Shown: in pieces, positions 7,408 to 16,931 of the stretch
Position numbering within the stretch: position 1 is the first letter of the stretch
Layout of the letters: each line of letters starts with the position of its first letter
Assembly (NCBI GenBank): GCA_900547815.1
Contig: URHY01000018.1
Location: 1 to 29,974, forward strand
Reading direction: 5' to 3'
DNA length: 29,974 nucleotides
From: an uncultured Solobacterium sp.
GTDB lineage: Bacteria; Bacillota_I; Bacilli_A; Erysipelotrichales; Erysipelotrichaceae
Made by a program: the position numbers and the translations under genes
Notes under the pieces: generated by a model
The model's input: the letters and a program-made list of their open reading frames with translations, nothing else
The model's database searches: none
What the model was told of the DNA's origin: nothing

Positions 7408-8304
7408 ATGAAAGAGAAAAAGGAACAAATTGTAATGCGTATTTCTTTTTGGTCCGGTGTTGTATTTGCACTTGCAGAATTGATTATGGCTGTTTATTCT
7501 AAATCCCAATCAGTTTTGGCAGATACTGTCTATGATTCAACTGAACTTGTAGTCATTGGATTAACGATTTATATTATTCCTTTATTTTATAAACCCGTAA
7601 CGGAAAAGCATCCCTTTGGATATGCACAACTTGAAAGTATAGTGATTTTATTAAAAGGATTTATGTTCATAGCGGTTATGATGGTTCTTATTATGAATAA
7701 CGTTCAAATTATGTTGAATGGAGGAAATGAAATTGATCATATGCAAGTATCGATGTTTGAAACGATTTTAACATGCTTTTCAGCATTAATTTTATTCATA
7801 CTTATGCAAATCAATAAGAAGGTAACATCTCCTACAGTGGATGTCGAAATTTATGGATGGAAAATAGATGTATTTTCAAGTGTAGGTGTATCGCTAGCGT
7901 TTTTCTTATCTTCGTTTTTAACGCATACACCATTCGCTTTTATATCACCATATTTTGATCAGATAGTGGCAATTGTATTGGCATTAGGTATGATGAAAGA
8001 ACCCATTCAAATGATAGGGGATAGCTTTAGAAGTTTAATGCTTTTAAGTCCAGATGAAGAAGAAGTCACAAAAATAAAAAAAATTTCTTCATCCATATTA
8101 GATGATTATCCCTATGACCCTGTTTTCTATGATATTACGACTACAGGAAGGAAAATGTGGATATCGATTTACTTCACAACACGAATTGACACAATGTCTT
8201 TTACAGAACTTGAGGTAGCCAATCGAGAACTGAAAATTGCTCTTCAAAAAGAATATGAAGATTGTTTTGTGGAACTTGTTCCTAATGTTTTAGCGAATAA
8301 ATAG
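7408..8304 (+). CDS. Cation diffusion facilitator (CDF) family transporter, divergent metal site
   Basis: The 298-aa membrane protein belongs to the CDF proton/metal antiporters. It has about six hydrophobic helices within residues 10-210 and a cytoplasmic C-terminal domain (about 215-298). HPFGYAQLE at 68-76 is the family signature. The first metal motif is intact as Asp39-x3-Asp43. The second, normally HxxxD or DxxxD in helix 5, reads Gly150-x3-Asp154, so one ligand is missing. Either metal choice is unusual or the site is built differently; the substrate cannot be named. The start at 7408 follows AGGTGAG, and earlier ATGs lie in the promoter. It is first in an operon with the CpXC protein (8 nt gap) and the next unknown protein. 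Confidence 0.85.
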   Translation: MKEKKEQIVMRISFWSGVVFALAELIMAVYSKSQSVLADTVYDSTELVVIGLTIYIIPLFYKPVTEKHPFGYAQLESIVILLKGFMFIAVMMVLIMNNVQIMLNGGNEIDHMQVSMFETILTCFSALILFILMQINKKVTSPTVDVEIYGWKIDVFSSVGVSLAFFLSSFLTHTPFAFISPYFDQIVAIVLALGMMKEPIQMIGDSFRSLMLLSPDEEEVTKIKKISSSILDDYPYDPVFYDITTTGRKMWISIYFTTRIDTMSFTELEVANRELKIALQKEYEDCFVELVPNVLANK

Positions 8305-8312
8305 GAGGAATT

Positions 8313-8924
8313 ATGGAAAAGAAAATAAAGTTAGCATGTCCTGAATGTCATCAGGAATTTAATGCAAATATTTATACTTCAATCAACGTACAATTAGATA
8401 AGGATATTAAGACAAAAGTGTTGAGTGGAACACTTTTCGACATAGAATGTGAATATTGTCATTCTAAGTTTCATATTCCATATCCTGTTTTATATCATGA
8501 TATGGAAAAGAAACTTTTGATTCAGTTTACCGAAGAAAAAGATTTAGACTCTAGTAAGACAGCTTTAGATAATGTGAATGTAGATGCAGATTATACAGTA
8601 CGTATTGTTGATAATGAGCGAGATTGGATTGAAAAAATTTTAATTTCAGATAGTGGATTTGATGATCGTATTATGGAATTATATAAGCTTTTAGTACTTT
8701 CCCAATATGAAGATGCTGATAATGTGAATGGTTTATATTATTGGAATATTCAAACATTAGAAAATCCTCATTATGTAATGGTGTTGGATGAAAGAGAAAG
8801 TGATAAAATGCATTTTATGCCGTTCCATGAAGGTGTATATAAACAAGTAGAAAAAGTATTCATGTCTGATATTAAACAAGATTATATTATTGATGCGAAC
8901 TGGGCAGTTTCAAATACAAAGTAG
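8313..8924 (+). CDS. CpXC-domain protein
   Basis: This 203-aa protein opens with the CpXC pattern: CPEC near residue 9 and CEYC near residue 47, spaced by a beta-rich stretch. The two Cys pairs probably form one zinc knuckle. The domain is known from uncharacterised bacterial proteins; the biochemical role is not established. The remaining ~140 residues are acidic and mixed alpha/beta, without signal peptide or membrane helix, so it is cytoplasmic. GGAGG at 8304-8308 sits next to the CDF stop, so the two are translated from one message. The protein downstream begins 8 nt after its stop and probably works with it. Confidence 0.8.
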   Translation: MEKKIKLACPECHQEFNANIYTSINVQLDKDIKTKVLSGTLFDIECEYCHSKFHIPYPVLYHDMEKKLLIQFTEEKDLDSSKTALDNVNVDADYTVRIVDNERDWIEKILISDSGFDDRIMELYKLLVLSQYEDADNVNGLYYWNIQTLENPHYVMVLDERESDKMHFMPFHEGVYKQVEKVFMSDIKQDYIIDANWAVSNTK

Positions 8925-8932
8925 GTGATTCT

Positions 8933-9664
8933 ATGATTGATAGCATTCATGCGTGTGTGGATCTTTTACATGTGGGTTACCATGTAAAAGATGAATATGA
9001 TCCTATCATTTTAAATGTGTATCATTGTTTAAAAGTAGAGGGTAAAAATGATGAAAAATATATGTTGCACATTGATTCTGTATTAAATAAAAGTATTCAT
9101 GATTTAGATGAAACAGAAATCTATACATATATTACATATGTGTTTGAAAAAGAAAATTTTGTACCTTGCTTTTTAAAAAGTGTTATAGAATCAGGCTTGT
9201 TTAAAGAATTATTATTGCGATATTTATTTTTGAAAGAATCGGATTCTTTACAATGCATAAAATTGAATCGCAGTCTAATAAGTAAATGGCATTATGCAAG
9301 TGTATCAGAAGAAGTGGCTCAAAATTTAACAATTAGTGCAACTGGCCGAGTGTATTTGACTCGATATATCATGACAAAAGAAGGTGTAAAGCCATTAAAG
9401 ACACAACAATCAAGTATATCTAAAGAGGCTGCATATAACATATTAGAGGCAATATCTAATCTTGATTTAGAATCTAAAGAAGTTGAAGATAATGGATGGC
9501 AATTGAAAATGTATAAGAGTGTTGGAGGAAAAAATCGTCTTGTGAAAACAATTGAACATGATGCGAAGAATCCAAATGGATTGAATGAAAGAATTCGTTC
9601 GATTCTTCCTTTTGAGCATTTGTTTGTTTTTGGAGGATCTTATTATTCATGGGAGAAAATGTAA
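8933..9664 (+). CDS. Protein of unknown function, partner of the CpXC gene
   Basis: I do not recognise this 243-aa protein. It starts after AGGTGATT, 8 nt past the CpXC stop. The N-terminal half (1 to about 110) is helical and hydrophobic-patterned without a membrane helix. The C-terminal part (about 120-240) has a conserved-looking beta/alpha section with SATGRVYLTRYIM and later NGWQLKMYKSVGGKNR and a terminal FVFGGSYYSWE. This resembles a small ligand- or protein-binding fold, but no catalytic motif stands out. It is the last gene of the CDF operon. No strong terminator follows; a weak AT-only hairpin at 9657-9677 lacks a T-run, so the His T-box promoter begins almost directly afterwards. 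Confidence 0.75.
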   Translation: MIDSIHACVDLLHVGYHVKDEYDPIILNVYHCLKVEGKNDEKYMLHIDSVLNKSIHDLDETEIYTYITYVFEKENFVPCFLKSVIESGLFKELLLRYLFLKESDSLQCIKLNRSLISKWHYASVSEEVAQNLTISATGRVYLTRYIMTKEGVKPLKTQQSSISKEAAYNILEAISNLDLESKEVEDNGWQLKMYKSVGGKNRLVKTIEHDAKNPNGLNERIRSILPFEHLFVFGGSYYSWEKM

Positions 9665-9681
9665 AATATTTACATTTATTA

Positions 9682-9710
9682 TTGACATTTATTTTCAATA
9701 ATACTATATT
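9682..9710 (+). promoter_or_regulatory. Consensus sigma-A promoter of the histidine operon
   Basis: A perfect TTGACA at 9682-9687, a 17-bp spacer and TATATT at 9705-9710. The expected transcription start at about 9717 coincides with the 5' arm of T-box Stem I. Confidence 0.85.
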
Positions 9711-9714
9711 ATTT

Positions 9715-9936
9715 TCAAAGCAATGAAAAGAAATAGTAAATCAGTACTGCTTCAAGAGACTTTCTGGCTGGTGTAAAGAAAGAGTAAGGCTGGTTGAACA
9801 CGTCTTTGAGCTGTAAAGATGAAAATCAGTAGTTTTTAACGTATTCCTGGCGTTATCAGGTATGAGGCTATTATTTAGTAAAATAAGGTGGAACCACGTA
9901 AGTATAACTTTCGTCCTTAGGGCGGAAGTTTTTTTG
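9715..9936 (+). promoter_or_regulatory. T-box riboswitch, histidine specifier (CAC)
   Basis: The leader senses uncharged tRNA-His and opens the terminator when histidine is short. Stem I closes with TCAAAG (9715-9720) against CTTTGA (9804-9809). The S-turn AGTA sits at 9735-9738 with GAA at 9796-9798 opposite, directly followed by the specifier CAC at 9799-9801, matching the operon product. The T-box core AAGGTGGAACCACG lies at 9885-9898 and would form the antiterminator. It is followed by the competing terminator at 9906-9936. The acceptor-pairing bulge reads TGGA, which formally asks for U73 on the tRNA (see findings). Confidence 0.92.
9906..9936 (+). terminator. Conditional terminator of the T-box leader
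   Basis: An 11-bp stem with two G-U pairs (9906-9916 with 9920-9930), a 3-nt loop and a T run at 9929-9935. It is mutually exclusive with the antiterminator at 9885-9898. Confidence 0.9.
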
Positions 9937-9953
9937 TTTATAAGGAGGTCATT

Positions 9954-11060
9954 ATGCAACAAATACAATTACCACAAGGGATGAAGGATACAATTCTTCA
10001 AGAATGTGAAAAGAAAAAATATCTACAAAATATTTTAGAACAAATTTTTGAGTCTTTTGGATATGAAGAAATTATCACACCAACAATTGAATTTTATGAG
10101 ACTTATGAAAATGCATTTAAAAATATTCAAACTACAGATATGTATAAGTTCTTTGATGAAAATGGAAAAATCTTAACATTAAGAACAGATATGACCGTAC
10201 CAATTGCGCGTGTATGTGCATCTAAGTTTAAAGATTCAAAGCCTCCATTTCGATATCGCTATACGTCAAATGTATTTAAAGTGCGTCAAAAGTTTGCGGG
10301 GAAAAGAAGCGAAGTGACTGATTGTGGTATCGAATTGATTGGTTTAGATTCAAAAAGTGATGTTCAAGTTCTATGTTGTGCTTTAGAAGTAATGAAAAAC
10401 TTCAAAAACTATACTTTAGAAATTGGAAATGTTCAATTTTTCCAAGCTGCATGTAAAGTGGTTCGATTAAGCACAAATGAAATCAGCGTTCTGGCAAATT
10501 TAATAGATAGAAAGAGTATGGTCGATTTAAAAGTCTATTTGGATTCTTTATATTTAAGTGAAAAAATTGTGGATTTCTTCATGCACCTTCCATTTCTTTG
10601 TGGAGATGTAAATATATTAGATGAAGCTTATGCTTATTGTTTCGATGATTCATTAAAGAATGTTTTAGATTCAATGAAGGAATGTATTCAATCTTTAAAG
10701 GAATTAGGATATTCAGAAAATGTAACAATAGATTTAGGAAAAGTGGCACATCTTGATTATTATACAGGAATCATATTTGAAGGCTATGTATCTGGCGTTG
10801 GAACAAGTATTTTAAGTGGTGGAAGATATGATTGTTTGCTAAAGAAATTCGGCCGAGATTTACCAGCTTGCGGCTTTAGTGTAAAGTTAGATCCACTCAT
10901 TAATCATGTCGATGTACAACCTAAAAAGAAGTTTATAATTTATTATCCTGAATCCAAACAAATCGAAGCTATGAAACAAGCCAATACGTTGCGAAAAGAA
11001 GGAAGTGTTATATTAGAGCCTTCCTTAGATGAAACAATTTATGTAAAGGAGGTAGAATGA
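9954..11060 (+). CDS. hisZ: HisZ, ATP phosphoribosyltransferase regulatory subunit
   Basis: The 368-aa protein is a catalytically altered class II histidyl-tRNA synthetase paralogue that pairs with short HisG in the first step of histidine synthesis and carries the feedback response. Class II features are present: LPQGMKD at the N-terminus, motif-2-like RTDMTVPIAR with PPFRYRYT, and the glycine-rich LSGGRYDCLLKKFG near residue 290. Only a remnant of the anticodon-binding domain remains at the C-terminus, as expected for HisZ rather than HisRS. GGAGG lies 7 nt before the start. It is the first gene after the T-box leader and its stop overlaps the hisG start region. Confidence 0.92.
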   Translation: MQQIQLPQGMKDTILQECEKKKYLQNILEQIFESFGYEEIITPTIEFYETYENAFKNIQTTDMYKFFDENGKILTLRTDMTVPIARVCASKFKDSKPPFRYRYTSNVFKVRQKFAGKRSEVTDCGIELIGLDSKSDVQVLCCALEVMKNFKNYTLEIGNVQFFQAACKVVRLSTNEISVLANLIDRKSMVDLKVYLDSLYLSEKIVDFFMHLPFLCGDVNILDEAYAYCFDDSLKNVLDSMKECIQSLKELGYSENVTIDLGKVAHLDYYTGIIFEGYVSGVGTSILSGGRYDCLLKKFGRDLPACGFSVKLDPLINHVDVQPKKKFIIYYPESKQIEAMKQANTLRKEGSVILEPSLDETIYVKEVE

Positions 11061-11707
11061 TGAGTTTATCTATTGCGTTGACGAAAGGTCGACTAGAAAA
11101 ACAGACCGTATCGATGTTAGAGGAATTAGGATATGGAATTGAAGCCTTAAAAGATAAGGGTCGTGCACTTGTTTTTAAAGATTCAATCGAAGATATTCAA
11201 TACTTTCTGGTTAAATCCAATGATTGTATTACCTATGTCAATCATGGTGTTGCCGATATTGGAGTTGTTGGTAAAGACACGATTCTAGAAAATGAGAATG
11301 ATAATTATGAATTGTTAGATTTAAAAATTGGAAAATGTAAATTCATTGTGGCAAGCTTACCTGAAAATAATTTGTTTTCAAAAGTAGGACATATTAAGAT
11401 TGGAACTAAATATCCAAAAGTTGCGAAAAAATATTTTTTATCGAAAGGTATGGATGTAGAAATTATTAAGATTGATGGTTCCGTTGAATTAGCTCCTATT
11501 CTAGGCTTATGCGATGGAATTGTTGATATTATGGAAACAGGAACAACATTAAAAGAAAATGGTTTAGTTGTATTAGATACAGTATGTGATATCAGTGCTC
11601 GTGTCATCGTAAATAAAGCAAGTTTCAAATTAAAACATTCAGAAGTTATGAAAGTGATAGAAGATTTAAGTAGGAAGGTGAATGAAAATGTTGACGCAAA
11701 TCTATAA
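11060..11707 (+). CDS. hisG: ATP phosphoribosyltransferase catalytic subunit, short form
   Basis: The 215-aa enzyme joins ATP and PRPP to N1-(phosphoribosyl)-ATP. It lacks the C-terminal regulatory domain of long HisG, so it depends on HisZ, encoded just upstream. Motifs include TKGRLEK at the N-terminus, the DIGVVGKD loop and the PRPP loop DIMETGTTLKENG. Two ATGs are possible: 11057, overlapping the hisZ stop as ATGA, and 11060. GGAGG at 11048-11052 is 7 nt from 11060 and 4 nt from 11057, so 11060 is preferred. Its 3' end overlaps hisD by about 20 nt. Confidence 0.93.
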   Translation: MSLSIALTKGRLEKQTVSMLEELGYGIEALKDKGRALVFKDSIEDIQYFLVKSNDCITYVNHGVADIGVVGKDTILENENDNYELLDLKIGKCKFIVASLPENNLFSKVGHIKIGTKYPKVAKKYFLSKGMDVEIIKIDGSVELAPILGLCDGIVDIMETGTTLKENGLVVLDTVCDISARVIVNKASFKLKHSEVMKVIEDLSRKVNENVDANL

Positions 11708-12968
11708 AGAAGATAAGGATGCACTAAAAGAATATTTGATGTCTCGAACACAAGATTTAAGTACAGACGTATTAGTGACTGTATCGAATATTATTCAGGA
11801 TGTTAAAAATAATAAAGATGAGGCATGTTTAAAATACACAAAACAATTTGATAAGGTGTTGTTAGATTCAATGGAAGTGAAGCAAGAAGAACTGGATATG
11901 CAGATTTCGAAATGCGATAAAGATTTTATTCGTGCGATGGAATTGGCAAAACAAAATATTGAGGATTTTCACAAACTTCAAAAACAAAATGGATATTTAC
12001 TTCAAAAAGAAATGGGAATCTATTTAGGACAAAGAGTCCTTCCTTTAGAAGCTGTAGGAATCTATGTGCCAGGAGGACGAGCCCAATATCCAAGTAGCGT
12101 TTTAATGAATGCAATTCCTGCAAAAATTGCCGGAGTAAAAAATGTAGTGATGGTGACTCCACCAGACAAAGAAGGAACGATTCACCCTAATATTGCGTAT
12201 GCCGCCAAACTTGCAGGTGTTGATAAGATTTATAAGATTGGTGGAGCTCAAGCTATTGCAGCTTTAGCTTATGGAACTGAAACGATTGATCGTGTGGATA
12301 AGATTGTGGGTCCAGGAAATATTTTTGTAGCAGCTGCTAAAAAATTAGTTTATGGCGCAGTTGATATTGATATGATTGCAGGTCCAAGTGAAATCTTAGT
12401 TGTAGCAGATGAAAATGCGAATGCAGAATATGTGGCTGCAGATCTATTATCGCAAGCTGAACATGATCCTATGGCAAGTGCCATTCTTTTGACGACAAGC
12501 AAAAAACTATTAAGTGAAGTAAATGAACAGCTTTTAAAACAAAGTGCTGTTTTACCTAAAAAAGAAATTGTGGAACAATCCTTAAAAAATTATGGTAAGG
12601 CCATTGTATGTGATTCAATTGAAGAGTGTATTTCAATTAGTAATGAGATTGCACCGGAACATTTAGAGTTAATGATTTCAACCCCAATGGAATATTTAAA
12701 TGAAGTAAAAAATGCAGGTAGTGTGTTCTTAGGATATTATACATGTGAAAGTATTGGAGACTACTTTGGCGGAACAAATCATGTTTTGCCTACTAGTGGA
12801 ACAGCACGATTTTCAAGTGCATTATCTGTAGATAGTTTTATCAAAAAATCATCTTATTTATATTATTCAAAACAAGCTATTGAAACTTACGCAAAATATA
12901 TTGAGACTATTGCGAGTGAAGAGCATTTACAGGCACATGCCAATGCTGCAAAAGTGAGGGAAAAGTAA
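11688..12968 (+). CDS. hisD: Histidinol dehydrogenase
   Basis: This 426-aa zinc enzyme oxidises L-histidinol to histidine in two NAD-linked steps, the last of the pathway. Seen motifs are the PGGRAQYPSSVLM nucleotide segment, KIVGPGNIFV, DMIAGPSEILV, LLSQAEHDP (the Gln/His zinc ligands), NHVLPTSGTARFSS and the C-terminal EEHLQAHANAA with the zinc His. An ATG at 11682 is only about 2 nt from the ribosome site AGGAAGG (11672-11679), while 11688 is 8 nt away, so 11688 is taken. Its stop shares one base with the hisC start. Confidence 0.94.
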   Translation: MLTQIYKEDKDALKEYLMSRTQDLSTDVLVTVSNIIQDVKNNKDEACLKYTKQFDKVLLDSMEVKQEELDMQISKCDKDFIRAMELAKQNIEDFHKLQKQNGYLLQKEMGIYLGQRVLPLEAVGIYVPGGRAQYPSSVLMNAIPAKIAGVKNVVMVTPPDKEGTIHPNIAYAAKLAGVDKIYKIGGAQAIAALAYGTETIDRVDKIVGPGNIFVAAAKKLVYGAVDIDMIAGPSEILVVADENANAEYVAADLLSQAEHDPMASAILLTTSKKLLSEVNEQLLKQSAVLPKKEIVEQSLKNYGKAIVCDSIEECISISNEIAPEHLELMISTPMEYLNEVKNAGSVFLGYYTCESIGDYFGGTNHVLPTSGTARFSSALSVDSFIKKSSYLYYSKQAIETYAKYIETIASEEHLQAHANAAKVREK

Positions 12969-13978
12969 TGCAGGGATATAAAACACATGTACAATCTGGC
13001 ATTTTGTTAAATGCGAATGAAGCAAGTCAAAATGTGGATGAAAATATTAAACAAGAAATTTTAGAGGCGATTTCAAATCTATCCTTAAATCGTTATCCAG
13101 ATACAACTTGTCAAGAATTACATAGTTTATATGCAGATATTATGAATGTTCCATCTTCTTGGATCTTATCGGGAAATGGATCGGATCAAATGTTAGGCTT
13201 TTTGATTCAATATTATTTGCAGGAAAACAAAACACTTTATACTTTGAGTCCAGACTTTTCTATGTATGACTATTATGTAGGGTTGAATCATTCGAAGATT
13301 GAAAAATATGAAACAAATCAAGATGGTTCATTTGATGTGGATGCGTTTATTTCAAATGGAAAAGATAAAAAGGTAGATATGATTTTATTTTCAAATCCAA
13401 ATAATCCTACAGGACATGCGATCACATTATGTGAAATGAAAAAAATTAGTGAAGCCTTTAAAGATATTCCTGTTATCTTTGATGAAGCATATATGGAGTT
13501 TGGTAAAGAAAGTGCAATTGGTTTATTAAAAACATATCCAATGGTTTTTGTTTGTCGAACTCTATCTAAGGCCTATGGATTGGCTGGAATTCGTTGTGGA
13601 TTCATGTTAGGACAACAAGTTGAAAAATTAAGAGATTTATTTATACCATATGCACTAAGTAGTGTGACACAAACCATTGCAAGTGTTGTATTGAAACATA
13701 CAGTTGAATATAAGGATACTATTGCGGCAATTATCTCGGAAAGAGAAAGAATGTATCAAGAAGTAAAGGAATTTAAGAAACTGACAATATATCCATCAAA
13801 TGCGAATTTCTTGTTTGGAAGAAGTGAAAAAAAAGATTTGTTGCTTGCAATGTTTAAAGAAAAGAATATCACGATACGAAATTATGAAGATGCAAGTTTT
13901 CGTATAACGATTGGAACAAAAGAAGAAAATGAAATGGTGTTAGATGTTCTAAGGAGATTTGAGTATGCGAACAGCTGA
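12968..13978 (+). CDS. hisC: Histidinol-phosphate aminotransferase
   Basis: The 336-aa PLP enzyme (fold type I) converts imidazole-acetol phosphate to histidinol phosphate with glutamate. Motifs are the N-terminal LNANEA substrate segment, [24 protein letters not shown], the PLP lysine in [15 protein letters not shown] and a C-terminal FRITIGT. It is slightly shorter than the usual 350-360 aa, mainly at the N-terminus, with all catalytic segments present. TAATG couples it to hisD. The hisB start lies inside its last 14 nt. Confidence 0.93.
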   Translation: MQGYKTHVQSGILLNANEASQNVDENIKQEILEAISNLSLNRYPDTTCQELHSLYADIMNVPSSWILSGNGSDQMLGFLIQYYLQENKTLYTLSPDFSMYDYYVGLNHSKIEKYETNQDGSFDVDAFISNGKDKKVDMILFSNPNNPTGHAITLCEMKKISEAFKDIPVIFDEAYMEFGKESAIGLLKTYPMVFVCRTLSKAYGLAGIRCGFMLGQQVEKLRDLFIPYALSSVTQTIASVVLKHTVEYKDTIAAIISERERMYQEVKEFKKLTIYPSNANFLFGRSEKKDLLLAMFKEKNITIRNYEDASFRITIGTKEENEMVLDVLRRFEYANS

Positions 13979-14546
13979 AAAAAGTAGAGATACAAAGGAA
14001 ACAAAAATCTATGAAAAGATAAATTTAGATGGAAATGGAAATAGTGAAATTGATACAGGAATTGGCTTTTTTGATCATATGTTGACATTGTTTGCGTTTC
14101 ATTCTAATTTTAATTTAGTAGTTAAGGCTGATGGTGATTTAGAAGTATGTGACCATCATACCATTGAGGATTGCGGTATACTATTAGGAAAACTATTTTT
14201 AGAAGCATTGGGCGATAAAAAAGGAATTGCTCGTTATGGAAGTATGAATTTGCCTATGGATGAAGTATTGTGTAATGTCACACTTGATATTAGTGGACGT
14301 CCATATTTAGTTTTCAATTGCGACTTTAATCGTGAAAATATAGGCACGATGTCTTGTGAAATGGTCGAAGAGTTCTTTAGAGCTTTTAGCGTTTCATCTG
14401 GTGTTACACTACATATCAATGTCTTCTACGGGAAGAATGATCATCATAAAGTAGAAGCTATATTTAAAGCGTTTGGTCGTGCTTTAAAACAAGCTGTAAA
14501 AATAGAATCGGATAAGATCCCAAGTTCAAAAGGGGTGTTAGAATGA
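13965..14546 (+). CDS. hisB: Imidazoleglycerol-phosphate dehydratase
   Basis: The 193-aa monofunctional enzyme dehydrates imidazole-glycerol phosphate. Both halves of the duplicated metal site are visible: [13 protein letters not shown] and [14 protein letters not shown] in the first half, and [17 protein letters not shown] in the second. No histidinol-phosphatase domain is attached, unlike the enterobacterial HisB fusion. An in-frame TTG at 13959 is rejected because AAGGAG at 13951-13956 gives 8 nt spacing to ATG 13965. The start overlaps the hisC end and its own end overlaps hisH by 4 nt. Confidence 0.94.
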   Translation: MRTAEKSRDTKETKIYEKINLDGNGNSEIDTGIGFFDHMLTLFAFHSNFNLVVKADGDLEVCDHHTIEDCGILLGKLFLEALGDKKGIARYGSMNLPMDEVLCNVTLDISGRPYLVFNCDFNRENIGTMSCEMVEEFFRAFSVSSGVTLHINVFYGKNDHHKVEAIFKAFGRALKQAVKIESDKIPSSKGVLE

Positions 14547-15142
14547 TTGGAATTATAGATTATGGTATGTCTAATTTACACAGTGTAAAAAACGCTTGTG
14601 ATCATTTAGGCCTAGAGAGTGTTGTTTCAAAAGATATTTCGGTTTTATCCAAATGTGATAAATTGATTTTACCGGGTGTTGGAGCTTTTCAAGATTGTAT
14701 GAATACCTTACATTCGATGAGTTTATATGATTTTATTGAACAACAAGTGAAAAAAGATATTCCTTTATTAGGAATCTGTTTGGGAATGCAAGCCTTGTTT
14801 GAATCGAGTGAAGAAAATGGATATTGTCTAGGCTTTGGCTTTATAAAAGGGAATGTTTGTCATATGGAGGATATAAGTGTAAAAATCCCTCAGATTGGTT
14901 GGAACGCTTTAGAAAGTAATCAAAATCAAAATATTTTTAAAGAAAATACATATGTGTATTATGTACATTCTTATTATGCCAAAGATATGAATGATGAAGA
15001 TTTGATTGGATACTCTATGTATGGGAACATGAAAATACCTGGTTTAGTTATGCATGGACATATTATGGGATGTCAGTTTCATCCAGAAAAAAGTGGAAAA
15101 GATGGATTAAAAATATTGGAATATTTTGGAAAGGAGTTCTAA
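14543..15142 (+). CDS. hisH: Imidazole glycerol phosphate synthase, glutaminase subunit
   Basis: This 199-aa class I glutamine amidotransferase supplies ammonia to HisF. The nucleophile Cys is in [10 protein letters not shown] near residue 79. The His and Glu of the triad are in CQFHPEKSG near the C-terminus. The N-terminal [12 protein letters not shown] is the family signature. It overlaps hisB by ATGA, and hisA starts at the base after its stop, so this block is translated as a coupled unit. Confidence 0.94.
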   Translation: MIGIIDYGMSNLHSVKNACDHLGLESVVSKDISVLSKCDKLILPGVGAFQDCMNTLHSMSLYDFIEQQVKKDIPLLGICLGMQALFESSEENGYCLGFGFIKGNVCHMEDISVKIPQIGWNALESNQNQNIFKENTYVYYVHSYYAKDMNDEDLIGYSMYGNMKIPGLVMHGHIMGCQFHPEKSGKDGLKILEYFGKEF

Positions 15143-15853
15143 ATGATTGTATTACCAGCAATAGATATATTAGATGGAAAGCCGGTTCGATTATATCAAG
15201 GCGATTATAGTCAATCAAAATGTGTTGCAGAAGATGTATTGGCTTGCGCAAAAACCTTTGAAAAAGAAAAAGCTAGCTATTTGCATGTTGTCGATTTAAA
15301 TGGTGCAAAAGAAGGAAGTCGTGTGAATGCTAGTTTGATTTGTGAAATTGTAAAGACTTGTCAATTGCCTATCGAAGTAGGCGGGGGAATTCGTACAATG
15401 GAAGCCATTGATTTTTATATTGAAAATGGTGTATCCAGAGTGATTTTAGGGACTTCAGCTATCCAGGATATTTGCTTATTAAAAGATGCAGTGAAAAAAT
15501 ATGGTTCAAAGATTGCGGTTGGCTTAGATTGTAAAGATGGTTATGTCTGTACTTCTGGTTGGCTAGAAACGAGTAGAGAATATTATTTGGATTTTGCGAA
15601 AAGAATGGAAAAAATTGGTGTGAAGACATTGATCTGTACAGATATTTCGAAGGATGGTACGTTACAAGGACCAAATTTTGAGATGCTAGAAGCACTTAAA
15701 AATCATGTATCATGCAACATCATTGCTTCAGGTGGTGTACGTGATTTGTCACACATTCAAAAATGTAAAGATTTAGGTTTATATGGTGTTATTGCCGGTA
15801 AGGCAATCTATGAAAAAACATTAGATTTGAAAGAGGCGATAAGCATATGCTAA
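15143..15853 (+). CDS. hisA: Phosphoribosylformimino-5-aminoimidazole carboxamide ribotide isomerase
   Basis: The 236-aa (beta/alpha)8 barrel opens the ring of ProFAR to give PRFAR. The catalytic Asp lies in [14 protein letters not shown] near the N-terminus and the second in GLDCKDGYV, with [13 protein letters not shown] carrying the second phosphate-site loop. [10 protein letters not shown] and [10 protein letters not shown] are the two half-barrel phosphate motifs. It begins directly after hisH, with GGAG just before that stop. Its last 7 nt overlap hisF. Confidence 0.94.
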   Translation: MIVLPAIDILDGKPVRLYQGDYSQSKCVAEDVLACAKTFEKEKASYLHVVDLNGAKEGSRVNASLICEIVKTCQLPIEVGGGIRTMEAIDFYIENGVSRVILGTSAIQDICLLKDAVKKYGSKIAVGLDCKDGYVCTSGWLETSREYYLDFAKRMEKIGVKTLICTDISKDGTLQGPNFEMLEALKNHVSCNIIASGGVRDLSHIQKCKDLGLYGVIAGKAIYEKTLDLKEAISIC

Positions 15854-16602
15854 CGAAAAGAATCATACCTTGTTTAGATGTGAAAGATGGTCAGGTTGTT
15901 AAAGGTATTCATTTTGTGGGGTTAAAAGAAGTGGGAGATCCAGTTGCCTTGGCAAAAAAATATTATTCAGATGGTGCGGATGAATTGGTTTTTTTAGATA
16001 TTAGCGCAACGGTGGAAAAAAGAAAAACAATGGTCGATGTTGTTAGGCGTGTCGCAAAAGAAATATTTATTCCTTTTACAGTAGGTGGAGGTATTTCAAC
16101 GATTGAAGATGTGCGCGTTATGTTGATGGCAGGAGCTGATAAGGTGAGTTTAAATAGTGCGGCCATTCGCAATCCTTCATTAATTGAAGAAGCCAGTAAA
16201 CGATTTGGTAATCAATGTATTGTCTTAGCTGTAGATGCGAAAAAAAGAGCAGATAATACGGGTTGGAATGTTTATGTAGAAGGTGGCAGAAAAGATACAG
16301 GAATTGATTGTATGGAATGGATCTTAAAGGGTGTATCTTTGGGTGCAGGAGAAATCTTGTTGACAAGTATGGATGCGGATGGCACTAAAGAAGGCTTTGA
16401 TCTAGAGTTATATAAAGCTGTTTCTAAAATTGTCAATGTACCTGTGATTGCTTCTGGTGGATGTGGTAAATTAGAAGATTTTAAGTCGGCATTAGAAGTT
16501 AGTGATGCTGCTCTTGCGGCCAGTATTTTTCATTACGAAGAATCTAGTGTTCAAAATGTAAAGAAATATCTAAAAGAAGAAGGAGTTGCAGTTAGACTAT
16601 GA
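15847..16602 (+). CDS. hisF: Imidazole glycerol phosphate synthase, cyclase subunit
   Basis: The 251-aa barrel uses ammonia from HisH to turn PRFAR into IGP and [21 protein letters not shown] holds the catalytic Asp11-type residue, VLAVDAKK the second Asp, GGGIST and [11 protein letters not shown] the phosphate sites, and [13 protein letters not shown] the C-terminal half loop. The start lies inside the hisA stop region (ATGCTAA), with only a weak AGAGGCG upstream, so translation is probably coupled to hisA. The end overlaps hisI by ATGA. Confidence 0.94.
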   Translation: MLTKRIIPCLDVKDGQVVKGIHFVGLKEVGDPVALAKKYYSDGADELVFLDISATVEKRKTMVDVVRRVAKEIFIPFTVGGGISTIEDVRVMLMAGADKVSLNSAAIRNPSLIEEASKRFGNQCIVLAVDAKKRADNTGWNVYVEGGRKDTGIDCMEWILKGVSLGAGEILLTSMDADGTKEGFDLELYKAVSKIVNVPVIASGGCGKLEDFKSALEVSDAALAASIFHYEESSVQNVKKYLKEEGVAVRL

Positions 16603-16931
16603 TACAGTTGGATTTTAAGAAACAAAATGGCTTGATTCCTTGTATCGTTCAGGATGTGGAAACAAAAAAAGTGCTTATGCTCGCATATATGAATGAGGAA
16701 AGTTATAAAAAAACAGTTGAAACAAAACTTGCCACTTATTATTCTCGTTCAAGACAAAGTTTATGGGTCAAAGGAGAAACGAGTGGTCATTATCAGCATG
16801 TGAAAAAAATTCGCATTGATTGTGATGAAGATACGATATTGTTAGAAGTCGAACAAGTAGGTGCTGCATGTCATACAGGGCATTATTCTTGTTTTTATAG
16901 AGATGAAAATGGAGCGTGCATCGATGAGTGA
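16599..16931 (+). CDS. hisI: Phosphoribosyl-AMP cyclohydrolase, stand-alone HisI
   Basis: The 110-aa zinc enzyme opens the adenine ring of PR-AMP. The metal aspartates are in DCDEDTILL, the zinc cysteines in [13 protein letters not shown], and the [13 protein letters not shown] loop binds the substrate. It is the cyclohydrolase half only. The HisE pyrophosphohydrolase domain, which is often fused C-terminally as HisIE in Firmicutes, is absent and no hisE follows. Its last 8 nt overlap the start of a Nudix hydrolase. Confidence 0.94.
   Translation: MIQLDFKKQNGLIPCIVQDVETKKVLMLAYMNEESYKKTVETKLATYYSRSRQSLWVKGETSGHYQHVKKIRIDCDEDTILLEVEQVGAACHTGHYSCFYRDENGACIDE

Noticed and set aside
9657..9677. 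Hairpin after the 8933 gene as its terminator
   Set aside because: The stem is almost all A-T and has no T run, so termination is doubtful.
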